Assembly: GCA_023436225.1 (NCBI GenBank)
Contig: JAEZKA010000101.1
Location: forward strand, 1 to 64,000
Length of the DNA: 64,000 nt
From: Bacillota bacterium
Lineage (GTDB): Bacteria > Bacillota > Clostridia > Lachnospirales > Lachnospiraceae
Reading direction: 5' to 3'
The notes under the pieces were generated by a model. It was not told the DNA's origin and made no database searches. It saw nothing but the letters and a program-made list of their open reading frames with translations. The position numbers and the translations under genes are program-made. This document shows positions 47,562 to 56,626 of the stretch, piece after piece. Position 1 is the stretch's first letter, and each line of letters opens with the position of its first letter.

Positions 47562-48284
47562 CTATAGGATACTGTTCGTCTTCTGCATGGATCTTGGCAA
47601 TGCATCCTTCGCATTCTTCCAAGGTTCATCCGCATAACGATAATCAAATTTATTAATAAACCATTCCAAATCATCTCTGACACGCTTCATATTCTCTAGA
47701 TATAATTCATTCATGAGCTTTAAAAAGCCATTCAACTCCTCACCACTCAAATACCCTTGAGCAGCCCCATACAACACTTTATAATGTCCGGTACAGAAGC
47801 CCTTCGACTGTTTGAATTTGGTACGAAATGCTTCTTCTGTATGGTATAGGTGGAAGATGGTTGCGATGTAACGGTTAAAGGTACCCTCTATCTTATCACA
47901 GACAAAGCAGGTTTGTTCCAATTCATTCAGATAACTTACAACTTCGGATGAATTTGCTTCTCCTTTTTTACGGAATAAAGAAGGTGGGGTCATTTTAATA
48001 CCCGTCTGAGATAGTTTCTCAACATCCTTCACTACCTTATCGATGTGAGTCTTAAGAATCAATGCTAAACCAAGACGATTCTGGTTCTTATATAATTGTT
48101 CCAGATGCTTTTCACAAAAGCCCAATCTTGATGTAGCTTCTCTGATATCATCTTCCATATAGCTCGGGCCCATTGTAAATTCAACAGCATTCGTTTCCAG
48201 CTGCTTTCTCATAGTACAAAGAGGGCATTCCGTATCCGATTCAAACGCATCATTTACAGGAATAGTGTACAGTTTTTCCTTCAA
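47562..48284 (-). CDS. cysteine-rich DUF6062 family protein
   Basis: 240-residue cytosolic protein of unknown function, with an apparent internal duplication of a metal-binding pattern. First copy: CPLC near residue 20 and FCEKH near 57. Second copy: CFVC near 124 and FCTGH near 162. Each pair, CxxC then FCxxH, could bind zinc or an iron-sulfur cluster. The start is TTG after AGGTAGGA. It lies 15 bp downstream of the DUF2225 gene, so the two are co-transcribed. I am fairly sure of the family name from memory only. Confidence 0.7.
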   Translation of the reverse strand: MKEKLYTIPVNDAFESDTECPLCTMRKQLETNAVEFTMGPSYMEDDIREATSRLGFCEKHLEQLYKNQNRLGLALILKTHIDKVVKDVEKLSQTGIKMTPPSLFRKKGEANSSEVVSYLNELEQTCFVCDKIEGTFNRYIATIFHLYHTEEAFRTKFKQSKGFCTGHYKVLYGAAQGYLSGEELNGFLKLMNELYLENMKRVRDDLEWFINKFDYRYADEPWKNAKDALPRSMQKTNSIL

Positions 48285-48299
48285 AGTTTTATCCTACCT

Positions 48300-49145
48300 T
48301 TAAACAGATTTACTATCCTTGATTAATTCCTTGATATCTCTCGCCTTTTGTTTAATACGTTCATTCGCTTCCTTAGAGATCAATACCCTTGATACCCAAC
48401 GACTTGCTTCATCATATTTATTGCTTTTCCTTGCCAATTCTGCCATAAGGAGAGTCATTGTGATCTCATCCATTCCGCACATAGGGAAGGTCTCTTTACT
48501 GAAAGCTTCATCAAAGCCTACGTATGCCTTTACGATGAAATCCAACTCTTCCTGCTCCATATCTTCCATTTGCTTCTTATAGTTTGGCTCATCCTTAGAC
48601 AGTGTCTCTGCTTTTCCTCTTAGTATCCATGCTATCTTAAGGCAGGTATAGGCGCGCTCCGAGGTCTTTGATTTCTTCACTATGGAATTGACCAATGCAA
48701 GCTTGTGTCTAGCAAGTGCATCGTCATAAGTAAATACACCACCAGATTCCTTAATTCCCTTAAAGGATGAGGAAATATTAGCCCTAATCAAACCGGCCTG
48801 TGTATTGGTAACGTAATTAAAGAATCGGTTTAAGGCTGCAAAACCACAATGAGGGCATACAATTGCATCATATTTCAATGGATCCATTGATTGATAAACC
48901 GGTCTTAAATCCGAATCCAGATTCAGAAGCTTAACCTTACCGGATTTAACCATCTTGGATTTAAACTCTTTATCACATACGGGACAAGTAAAGGTCTTAT
49001 CAAATATAGTATCTTCTTCTGAAAAGGAGGGCTTATCTTCCCTTGAAGCTTTTCGCTCCGAATCCTTTTCTTTCTCATCGTAGATGTCCATATTTTTCAG
49101 ATTATTCAGACCAAATGCTTCTAATCCCGAAAACAAATTTGCCAC
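48300..49145 (-). CDS. DUF2225 family zinc-ribbon protein
   Basis: 281-residue cytosolic protein. FTCPVCDKEFKSKMVKSGK near residue 52 and IVCPHCGFAALNRFF near 95 form a zinc-ribbon-like pair; the rest is helical, TPR-like (HKLALVNSIVKKSK; KYDEASRWVSRVLIS). GTG start after AAGGGGGA. Function unknown; first gene of the pair with the DUF6062 protein. Confidence 0.8.
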   Translation of the reverse strand: MANLFSGLEAFGLNNLKNMDIYDEKEKDSERKASREDKPSFSEEDTIFDKTFTCPVCDKEFKSKMVKSGKVKLLNLDSDLRPVYQSMDPLKYDAIVCPHCGFAALNRFFNYVTNTQAGLIRANISSSFKGIKESGGVFTYDDALARHKLALVNSIVKKSKTSERAYTCLKIAWILRGKAETLSKDEPNYKKQMEDMEQEELDFIVKAYVGFDEAFSKETFPMCGMDEITMTLLMAELARKSNKYDEASRWVSRVLISKEANERIKQKARDIKELIKDSKSV

Positions 49146-49270
49146 TGTTATTTCCCCCTTTTCACTTTACAAAATCATATTAATTAACATATCTATCTGC
49201 TTCTTGCATCCCTGAAGATCAAGAAGACCAATGGGCGAATCCCAGGTGATTACATGTATTTCATCTCACT

Positions 49271-50974
49271 TTATTCCGGTTTATAAGAGCTCTTTAGAGA
49301 AACGATACGATTAAATACAGGTTTCTCCGGTGTAGAGTCCTTGCTATCCAGGCAGAAAAAGCCTTGTCTTAAGAACTGGAAGCTGTCAGGAGCCTTTGTA
49401 CCTGCGATATTAGGCTCGATATAACAATTGTTCAATACTGTGATTGAATTGGGATTCAGATTAAGACTTCCATCTTCGTTATAAACACCCTTCTCCTCAT
49501 CCACAATGTTCTCATAAAGACGAACTTCCGCCTTCACAGCCGTATCTGCCGCTACCCAGTGGATGGTTCCTTTCACTTTTCTCGCATTGAATCCGGAGCC
49601 GCTCTTTGTCTCAGGGTCATAGGTACAATGGATCTCTGTAACGTTACCCTCTGCATCAGTTATATAATCCTGACAAGTAACAAAGTAAGCATTCATCAAA
49701 CGAACCTCGTTACCGGGGAATAATCGGAAGTATTTCTTAGGAGGGTCTATCATAAAATCATCTCTCTCAATATAAAGTACTCTTCCAAAAGGAACCTGTC
49801 TGCTACCCATCTCCTCATTCTCCTGATTATTGGGTGCATCCAGATATTCTATCTGTCCCTCGGGATAATTAGTAATAATCAGCTTGATTGGGTCAAGGAC
49901 TGCCATGATTCTTGGTCTTTTCAGCTTTAAATCTTCCCTGATACAATATTCGAGCATAGCATAATCAACAGAGCTCTGGCTCTTAGAAACTCCACAAAGC
50001 TCCATGAACATCTGGATGGACTCTGGCGTAAAGCCTCTTCTTCTAAGTGCACTAATGGATACCAGTCTGGGATCATCCCATCCATCGACGATACCCTCCT
50101 CTACCAGCTTCTTGATATAACGCTTACCCGTAATAACATTGGTTAGATACATCTTCGCGAATTCAATCTGCTTGGGTGGCAGCTCGTATTCCAGCTCTCT
50201 TACAACCCAATCATAAAGAGGACGGTGATCCTCGAATTCCAAGGTACAGATGGAGTGTGTTACATTTTCAATTGCATCCTCAATCGGATGGGCAAAATCA
50301 TACATAGGGTAAATGCACCACTGATCACCGGTATTATGATGAGCAATCTTCGCTACACGGTAAATTACAGGATCTCTCATATTAATATTCGGTGACGACA
50401 TATCAATCTTGGCACGAAGCACTTTGGAGCCGTCTTCAAATTTTCCTGCCTTCATATCTTCGAACAATTGAAGATTTTCCTCGATGCTTCTATCACGATA
50501 AGGACTATTCTTACCAGGCTCCGTTAAGGTACCACGGTACTCTCTGATCTGTTCTGCTGTGAGATCACATACAAACGCCTTGCCCTTCTTAATTAGCTTA
50601 ACCGCTGCTTCATACATTTGTTCAAAATAATCGGACGCAAAAAACAGACGATCTTCAAAATCGCCGCCAATCCACTTAACATCTTCTATAATAGAATCAA
50701 CAAACTCTGTCTTTTCCTTAGTCGGATTGGTATCATCAAAACGAAGATTAAACTTTCCTCCATATTTTTTAGCCAATCCAGAATTTAAAAGAATAGATTT
50801 TGCATGTCCAATGTGAAGATATCCATTGGGTTCAGGAGGAAATCTAGTTACAATATTTTTAACCTTACCCTCTTCCAAATCCTTTTCAATAATCATCTCG
50901 ATAAAATTCTTGGAAACCACCTCTTTCTCAGACGTTTCCGGTCTATTTCCCTCTATCATGTCTTTATTATCCAT
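49271..50974 (-). CDS. glnS: glutaminyl-tRNA synthetase
   Basis: 567-residue class I synthetase. The HIGH motif is in PPEPNGYLHIGHAKS near residue 45, IKWIGGDFEDRLFFASDYF follows, and GWDDPRLVSISALRRRGFTP precedes the C-terminal anticodon-binding beta barrels. The second signature, normally KMSKS-like (MSKR in E. coli), reads VITGKRYIKK, a divergent form. The ATG at 50974 follows AGGAGG. GlnRS is patchy in Firmicutes, where the amidotransferase route is common. Confidence 0.94.
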   Translation of the reverse strand: MDNKDMIEGNRPETSEKEVVSKNFIEMIIEKDLEEGKVKNIVTRFPPEPNGYLHIGHAKSILLNSGLAKKYGGKFNLRFDDTNPTKEKTEFVDSIIEDVKWIGGDFEDRLFFASDYFEQMYEAAVKLIKKGKAFVCDLTAEQIREYRGTLTEPGKNSPYRDRSIEENLQLFEDMKAGKFEDGSKVLRAKIDMSSPNINMRDPVIYRVAKIAHHNTGDQWCIYPMYDFAHPIEDAIENVTHSICTLEFEDHRPLYDWVVRELEYELPPKQIEFAKMYLTNVITGKRYIKKLVEEGIVDGWDDPRLVSISALRRRGFTPESIQMFMELCGVSKSQSSVDYAMLEYCIREDLKLKRPRIMAVLDPIKLIITNYPEGQIEYLDAPNNQENEEMGSRQVPFGRVLYIERDDFMIDPPKKYFRLFPGNEVRLMNAYFVTCQDYITDAEGNVTEIHCTYDPETKSGSGFNARKVKGTIHWVAADTAVKAEVRLYENIVDEEKGVYNEDGSLNLNPNSITVLNNCYIEPNIAGTKAPDSFQFLRQGFFCLDSKDSTPEKPVFNRIVSLKSSYKPE

Positions 50975-51174
50975 GAAATACCTCCTGGTATACAATCTTT
51001 TAATTTCTCATATGTCATTATTAGCCCATTTTCCTTATATATATACAGATATGTTATATAATAACACAATTTTTCTTAAGAGAAAAGTATGAAATAAAAT
51101 AAATGAATTGATAACATAAGCATTCTCTCATTATTGTTATCACTGGTACTATAGCACAATCAATTTCCTACGTA

Positions 51175-51211
51175 ATAAAGAAGAGGTTGCTCCATTCATG
51201 AACAACCCCTA
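51175..51211 (-). terminator. Terminator of the SleB-like gene
   Basis: Minus strand GGGGTTG pairs with CAACCTC across a 13-base loop, followed by TTCTTTATT. The stem is short. Confidence 0.55.
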
Positions 51212-51232
51212 AAATCTCTAAATATTATGTAA

Positions 51233-52060
51233 TTACTTGCTTCGGTAGAAAATATGATCATCAATTATCTTATATTCAGAATACCTCTTCTTGATACTAT
51301 TGGCACTTCTCTTATTCTGGAAGCACAGAAGGTTACCGATATTATTCTTTCCTGTCAGCGCAGCTTTTGCAGCCTTAATTGCTTTGTCTAAGGCTTTTTT
51401 CTGAGCCTCCGGGTTAGCACCGGTAAATTTGCGGCTATCATAAAGCTTTAGTGCTTTATCCATCATACTTACACCGGATTTATTCTTAATCGTAACCGCG
51501 AATTGAACGGACCATTTATTATCATAAATAACTTCTTTAACCGTGTCTACATGCCAGTAAGCATCACTCTTCACTCTGTTTAAAACAACATTGGCTACTG
51601 CAAGCATACCATTATAATTCTGATTACCTGCTTCGGAAAAAATCAGAGAAGACAATAACCGTAAATCACTTTCGGAATAAGAAGGCTTTTCCTTTGCTTC
51701 TTCCTTTTCCTCTGCTTCTTCCTTTTCCTCCTCTACGACCTCTGCCTCTTCTTCCGCAGTTTCTTCCGGAATAGGTGCTTCATAGCAAAGCTCGCCTTGT
51801 TCATCTATGAAATAGCCTTCCTGTAACAGAAGATCTAAATTCTCATCAGTCGGGTCAATCGCTAATATATTCTGTGTCAATTCCTCTGTCGTCTGACCCT
51901 CAGTATTGTTATCGGTAGCTAATGTATCATTGGTAGCTTCTATGGTACTTTGAGTTGCTTTTGTTCCGTCTAATTCGGAAGCATATGCGGTAGCTCCGAA
52001 GCTGAAGGAAATTAACAATGCCGCAATTATCGTAGTCAGAAGTTTTCTGCTTAATGTCAT
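51233..52060 (-). CDS. secreted cell-wall hydrolase (SleB/CwlJ-type Hydrolase_2 domain)
   Basis: 275-residue exported protein. Signal peptide ends near ATAYA-SE. Residues 30-135 are low-complexity and acidic with an EEAEEKEEAKEK coiled linker. The C-terminal domain (about 137-275) has the SleB catalytic Glu in LLSSLIFSEAGNQNYNGMLAVA and the later FAVTIKNKSG and CFQNKRSA. SleB-type enzymes are lytic transglycosylases for cortex or vegetative peptidoglycan. No peptidoglycan-binding domain is present. AAGGAG precedes the ATG. Confidence 0.88.
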   Translation of the reverse strand: MTLSRKLLTTIIAALLISFSFGATAYASELDGTKATQSTIEATNDTLATDNNTEGQTTEELTQNILAIDPTDENLDLLLQEGYFIDEQGELCYEAPIPEETAEEEAEVVEEEKEEAEEKEEAKEKPSYSESDLRLLSSLIFSEAGNQNYNGMLAVANVVLNRVKSDAYWHVDTVKEVIYDNKWSVQFAVTIKNKSGVSMMDKALKLYDSRKFTGANPEAQKKALDKAIKAAKAALTGKNNIGNLLCFQNKRSANSIKKRYSEYKIIDDHIFYRSK

Positions 52061-52166
52061 AACAATCTCCTTAAATGTTACATTTTTAGGATATTCAAAA
52101 CAATTTTGTTAACAATTACTTAATAATTATAACATAAATAATTAAAAAATCAACCCCTGAATTTCT

Positions 52167-53279
52167 TCAGGGGTTTTCCTTTTTACTACGATATTGTGCC
52201 AGCAGCAGATCCAGCATTCGTCCATAGCTCTTAACACCGTCCGTCTGGGCATTTGCTTTAAGGTAGGTATCGTTAATTTTAGTAGAAATCGTACTGACTA
52301 CAGTATCCTCATATTGCTGCCAATACGCGGAGTTTGCACGGATATCATTTATTACACCATCACTATATCCTTCTCTGATCTGGAAATATAATTCCGGACT
52401 TTGATCATATAATGCATTGCCTGCGATGATCAGCGCCAGCATGGTACTACTGTAATTCAGATCCACATTCTCAGACTTCATACCGGCCAGGTACGCAATA
52501 AAGTTCGCTTCATCCTCTCTCATAAACCCTCTAAGGTGAGCCATCTCATGCAGCATGGTAGCCGGGATGGAATTATCCGGTACATCCACATTCACATTGG
52601 CTTCCATAGTAAAAGGAATGAATATACCGGTTATCTCTGTACGCGACATCAGCCGAGATAGAAGGATCGGTTTCGGTGCCCCATAAGTTCCTCCCAACAC
52701 CGGATAATCCTCGGCAAGAAGCTGATAGGCTGCCGCAGCTAATTTTGCTAATTCTGTATCACTTACTGACAGCTTAAAAACATCCTGGTCGTCAGTTAGC
52801 AATACTTGCGATCTTAATTCATTTGCCTCGAGCATCAGGCTTTGTGTCAATTCAAATAGTTCTTCCACAGAAGACTCTGTTATCTCTAAATTAGAATAGG
52901 AGGAAAAAGGGTATCTGTAGTAATTCATTCCTGCCAATATAGTAAATAGAAACAGAAGGATACTGGCAGTACATAAAATATTAAGTATACCCTTGATCCA
53001 TCGTTCTCCTCTATTCTCCTTGTCCAAAATCATTCGTAGGATAAAACGAAGTAAAAGTACAAGGATTACAATAGGTAGAAGGATAACCAGAAATTCAGCT
53101 ACAGAAAAAGGAAATAACCCGGTAATGGATGAGATAAATTGTGAAATCCATTTATATATATGCTTCGCATAGATTTGTTCTGCAAAATAGCTGCTTTCTC
53201 TGGCCAATAGGATTAACAATAAGGAAATCGGTGTCAGTAATAAAAGAAATATACGCTTATAGTTCAATAACTTCTTCAC
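52167..53279 (-). CDS. DUF3810 membrane protein with metallopeptidase-like motif
   Basis: 370-residue protein. Three hydrophobic helices are in the first 125 residues (LLLLTPISLLLILL; EFLVILLPIVILVLLLRFIL; ILCTASILLFLFTILAGM), followed by an extracytoplasmic domain containing MLHEMAHLRGFMREDEANF near residue 245: HExxH plus a downstream Glu, the gluzincin-type layout. Peptidase activity is plausible but untested. The start is GTG after GGGGGG. Confidence 0.8.
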   Translation of the reverse strand: MKKLLNYKRIFLLLLTPISLLLILLARESSYFAEQIYAKHIYKWISQFISSITGLFPFSVAEFLVILLPIVILVLLLRFILRMILDKENRGERWIKGILNILCTASILLFLFTILAGMNYYRYPFSSYSNLEITESSVEELFELTQSLMLEANELRSQVLLTDDQDVFKLSVSDTELAKLAAAAYQLLAEDYPVLGGTYGAPKPILLSRLMSRTEITGIFIPFTMEANVNVDVPDNSIPATMLHEMAHLRGFMREDEANFIAYLAGMKSENVDLNYSSTMLALIIAGNALYDQSPELYFQIREGYSDGVINDIRANSAYWQQYEDTVVSTISTKINDTYLKANAQTDGVKSYGRMLDLLLAQYRSKKENP

Positions 53280-53473
53280 CTGGTGCCCCCCCGTATGCTC
53301 GAACGTTAGTTATATTAATAGTATCATGGAACCGCACATCCCGCAACAGTTTGCATAAAGTAAGCCCAGAGAACTATTACCAATAAAACAATTTGTACAA
53401 AAAACTTTGACAATTATATTTGAAATATTCGTCTGAAAAACCAAGAGGTCATTCAGAAGATATTCGATTAGGC

Positions 53474-53545
53474 AGAAAGGACGATATGTAACCCTCTCAC
53501 AGGTAATTAGCCTATGCCATACAGGTTTCATATCGTCCTTTTTCA
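53474..53545 (-). terminator. Long hairpin terminator after metQ
   Basis: GAAAGGACGATATG (53475-53488) pairs with CATATCGTCCTTTTTC (53529-53544) and ends the metNIQ transcript on the minus strand. The rest of the 334-bp interval shows nothing else. Confidence 0.65.
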
Positions 53546-53613
53546 CTTAATCAACTCTTTATTCTGATCGTTATAGTGCTAACCTTCTAATATTATCTAT
53601 AAGTTACCTTGAA

Positions 53614-54426
53614 CTAGAACTTCGGAACAACCGCACCCTTATAGGTATCATTAATGTACTGTCTAACCGCATCACTCTGTAACGCCTTCAATAATGCTTT
53701 GATGTCTGCTCTGTCTTCATCACCGGCATTTACTGCGATGATATTTCCATAGGTCTCTGCTGCGATAGAGTCCTTATCTTCGAAAGCGATAGCGTCACTT
53801 GCTACATTTAATCCTGCCTCAATGGCATAATTACCATTAATAACTGCCATGTCAACATCCTGTAAGGAACGTGCCAGCTGAGCCGCTTCAATTTCTACTA
53901 TTTCAAGGTTCTTAGGGTTATCAACAACATCGTTCTTGGTTGCCTTTAAACCGACATTCTCTGTTAACTTAATTAATCCCTGTGCCTCCAGTAAAAGTAA
54001 TGCTCTTGCCTCATTGGTTGCATCGTTGGGAACCGCAATCTGTGCCCCATCTGCTAAAGCATCAAAGGTAGCGGTCTTTCCTGGATATACACCGAAGGGC
54101 TCATAATGGATAATGCCTGCGGATACAATATCTGTCTTATTCTCAGTATTAAACTGATCAAGATAAGGCTGATGCTGGAAGTAGTTTGCATCCAGATCCT
54201 TGCTGTCAAGTGCAAGATTAGGCTGTACATAGTCAGCATATTCTTTTATCTCAAGTTCATAGCCCTCTGCTTCCAGAGCGGGTCTTGCTTGTTCCAGAAT
54301 CTCTGCATGAGGTGTTGCGCTTGCTCCAACTACTATTTTCTTATCCTCGCCACCTTTTTTCGCACATCCGGTAAATATGGCGGTAAATAACGTAAGTACA
54401 ATTAAAATTGATATGATTTTCTTCAT
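53614..54426 (-). CDS. metQ: methionine ABC transporter substrate-binding lipoprotein
   Basis: 270-residue NlpA-family lipoprotein; the lipobox FTGC puts the modified Cys near residue 20. VVGASATPHAEILEQARPAL and QHQPYLDQFN match MetQ. Last gene of metN-metI-metQ; binds D/L-methionine or its derivatives outside the membrane. Confidence 0.94.
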   Translation of the reverse strand: MKKIISILIVLTLFTAIFTGCAKKGGEDKKIVVGASATPHAEILEQARPALEAEGYELEIKEYADYVQPNLALDSKDLDANYFQHQPYLDQFNTENKTDIVSAGIIHYEPFGVYPGKTATFDALADGAQIAVPNDATNEARALLLLEAQGLIKLTENVGLKATKNDVVDNPKNLEIVEIEAAQLARSLQDVDMAVINGNYAIEAGLNVASDAIAFEDKDSIAAETYGNIIAVNAGDEDRADIKALLKALQSDAVRQYINDTYKGAVVPKF

Positions 54427-54472
54427 AGATTTAATCCTCCATTATTTTATATTATTTTTATTGTATATATGA

Positions 54473-55132
54473 TTAAATTCTTTTATCTGCACGCTTCATC
54501 CATTTAAAGCCTGCTTCCTGGATGGCCTGTACAATTAATACCAGAATAACTACGGTGACAAGCATAATCTCTGTCTCATAACGGTAATAACCGTATCGGA
54601 TTGCTATATCACCAAGACCACCGCCGCCGACAATACCGGCCATTGCGGAATAGCTTAAAATCGTTGTAACTGTAATAGCACCTCCTATAATCAGTGAGGG
54701 CTTTGCTTCCGGAATAAGTACTTTATAGATAATCTGTAATGGGGTTGCCCCCATAGACTGGGCTGCCTCTATGACCCCTTTATCCACTTCCTTCAAGGAC
54801 GATTCCACTATTCTAGCGATATAGGGAGCAGATGCGATAATAAGCGGAACAATAACTGCCGTCGAACCAAGAGTGGTTCCGACAATTAATCTGGTAAAGG
54901 GCATTACCGTTATCAATAGAATGATAAAAGGGATAGAACGTAGCAAATTCACGATAACACCAAGCACTCTATTCAGTGGAACGAAGGGAGCGATTCCATC
55001 TTTATCGGTTACCACCAATAATACCCCCAGCGGCAGACCGATCAGATATGCTATAAAAGAAGAGACAAAAGTCATATACAAGCTCTCAAGAATTCCTACA
55101 CCAAGCATCTTAACTACTGCTTCATTCCACAT
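54473..55132 (-). CDS. metI: methionine ABC transporter permease
   Basis: 219-residue permease with five to six helices. The EAA loop lies at VIEAAQSMGATPLQIIYKVLIPEAKPSL. Its ATG follows the metN stop by one base, with the GAGGAGGTGA site inside the end of metN, so translation is coupled. Confidence 0.94.
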   Translation of the reverse strand: MWNEAVVKMLGVGILESLYMTFVSSFIAYLIGLPLGVLLVVTDKDGIAPFVPLNRVLGVIVNLLRSIPFIILLITVMPFTRLIVGTTLGSTAVIVPLIIASAPYIARIVESSLKEVDKGVIEAAQSMGATPLQIIYKVLIPEAKPSLIIGGAITVTTILSYSAMAGIVGGGGLGDIAIRYGYYRYETEIMLVTVVILVLIVQAIQEAGFKWMKRADKRI

Positions 55133-55133
55133 A

Positions 55134-56141
55134 TTATCTCACCTCCTCATAGGGAATTTGATGGGTCTTTAAGTAATTAATGATCTTATTATATCCATTT
55201 TCCTCATCCGGTAGCTGGATGACCATCTGACCAAAGGCCTTTCCATCGATATCCTTGGTATCGGCAAATAGGATATTTACCGGTGTTTTACTCTCTAATA
55301 CCATATTCGAGATTACCGGTTCAAAGGAGGACTTTCCGTCAAATATGATACGACATTTACGTTCTCCGATATAATTATCGATATGTGTCTCACCTGAGAA
55401 CACTAACTGTCTGGCAATCTTAGACTTAGGTCTTACAAAGACCTCTTCCACATCTCCAACCTCTGCGATATGACTCTGGTCAATGATTGCAACTCGGTTG
55501 CAGATCTCTTCAATAACACTCATCTCATGAGTAATTACGATTACAGTAATTCCTAGCTTCTGATTAATCTCCTTTAAAAGATTTAGGATAGAACGAGTGG
55601 TAGTCGGATCCAGTGCACTGGTCGCTTCATCGCAAAGTAACACCTTTGGATTGGTAGCGAGTGCTCTTGCTATTGCTATTCTCTGCTTCTGTCCACCGGA
55701 TAGCTGTGCCGGATAAGACTTTGCCTTATCCGAAAGTCCAACGATCTCCAAAAGCTCCTTGGCTCTTGCCTTAGCTTCCTTTCCAGATACACCTGCCAGC
55801 TCCAGAGGAAAGCAGATATTCTGAAGTGCATTACGCTGCATTAATAGATTGAACTGTTGAAAAATCATTCCCATTGACTGTCTTGCCTTCAATAAATCCC
55901 TCTCAGCTAACCTTCCCAAATCAGCACCATCAAATATCACGCTGCCACTCGTCGGTCTCTCCAGGAAATTGATACATCGTACCAGGGTACTCTTCCCCGC
56001 ACCACTAAGTCCAATAATACCGAAAATCTCGCCTTCCATTATGGAAAGATTGATATCCTCCAGAGCCTTAACTTCATTACTCTTACTTTTAAAGATCTTA
56101 CCTAATCCAACCAGCTCTACGATAGGTTTTTGATTAATCAA
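55134..56141 (-). CDS. metN: methionine ABC transporter ATP-binding protein
   Basis: About 335 residues. Walker A GLSGAGKSTLVRCIN, signature LSGGQKQRIAIARAL, Walker B VLLCDEATSALDP, and H-loop VITHEMSV are present. A C-terminal NIL regulatory domain (about 260-335) can bind methionine for feedback control. An ATG five codons upstream lies inside the GGAGGTGGGAG ribosome site, so the TTG at 56141 (MINQKPIVELVGLGKIFK) is the better start. It follows a 370-nt leader with a terminator. Confidence 0.93.
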   Translation of the reverse strand: MINQKPIVELVGLGKIFKSKSNEVKALEDINLSIMEGEIFGIIGLSGAGKSTLVRCINFLERPTSGSVIFDGADLGRLAERDLLKARQSMGMIFQQFNLLMQRNALQNICFPLELAGVSGKEAKARAKELLEIVGLSDKAKSYPAQLSGGQKQRIAIARALATNPKVLLCDEATSALDPTTTRSILNLLKEINQKLGITVIVITHEMSVIEEICNRVAIIDQSHIAEVGDVEEVFVRPKSKIARQLVFSGETHIDNYIGERKCRIIFDGKSSFEPVISNMVLESKTPVNILFADTKDIDGKAFGQMVIQLPDEENGYNKIINYLKTHQIPYEEVR

Positions 56142-56242
56142 AACTCCCACCTCCATTATCTTTATTATCTTGTATCACTTCATTTTACAATAATAGATAG
56201 TACTTTATCAGTTTTATACTTCGCAGTATTAAAATGTAGGTT

Positions 56243-56276
56243 AAAAAAAACAGGAGAGCCAGATAAGCTTCCTGTT
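56243..56276 (-). terminator. Intrinsic terminator inside the metNIQ leader
   Basis: Minus strand ACAGGAAGC pairs with GCTCTCCTGT, followed by eight T residues. It lies about 100 bases before metN and below a promoter and short reading frame that point into metN, so it probably acts as a regulated attenuator. Confidence 0.8.
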
Positions 56277-56338
56277 ATGTCATTCATTATATTCGGAGAG
56301 AAGATTTTATACTCTTCATCGCATATAAAACATCACAT

Positions 56339-56422
56339 TTACCTATCTTGCAAATATGTCATCACCGGTATGCTGCACATACCATACATATTAAGGCACA
56401 TAGTACGTAATGATGTTCTCAT
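56339..56422 (-). CDS. candidate 27-residue Met/Cys-rich leader peptide of metNIQ
   Basis: ATG at 56422 is 6 bases after GGGGAGG and opens 27 codons: MRTSLRTMCLNMYGMC followed by SIPVMTYLQDR. Five Met and two Cys are present. It ends 62 nt before the leader terminator. A GGTATG/CATACC hairpin lies within the frame. An overlapping frame from ATG four bases upstream (MNENIITYYVP) is nearer the ribosome site but is shorter. Real translation is not shown. This arrangement is that of an amino-acid attenuator; no SAM riboswitch or T-box motif was found instead. Confidence 0.45.
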   Translation of the reverse strand: MRTSLRTMCLNMYGMCSIPVMTYLQDR

Positions 56423-56523
56423 TCATTTCCTCCCCATCTTTAAAATCCAATTGTTATCTAGCTCATCTCTTTAAATGCCATAAATCATACATAAACGCTA
56501 TGAAATATAGTAATGTTGGGGTT

Positions 56524-56552
56524 AGTATACATGATGGGAAGAATGTTGTCAA
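56524..56552 (-). promoter_or_regulatory. Promoter of the metNIQ leader
   Basis: Minus strand TTGACA (56547-56552), 17-bp spacer, TATACT (56524-56529). It gives a leader of about 370 nt before metN. The first 95 nt of that leader show no recognised motif. Confidence 0.8.
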
Positions 56553-56626
56553 CGCATTTTTTTAATTTTTTTATGCAATTTTATATGGTTTAACAAAGTG
56601 CTGTAACGTTCAAAATTCACATCTGA

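Noticed and set aside
56142..56552. SAM riboswitch or methionine T-box before metNIQ
   Set aside because: I looked for the S-box GAGGGA/GGCAACC features and the T-box GGTGGNACCGCG sequence and found neither. A diverged aptamer cannot be excluded by eye.
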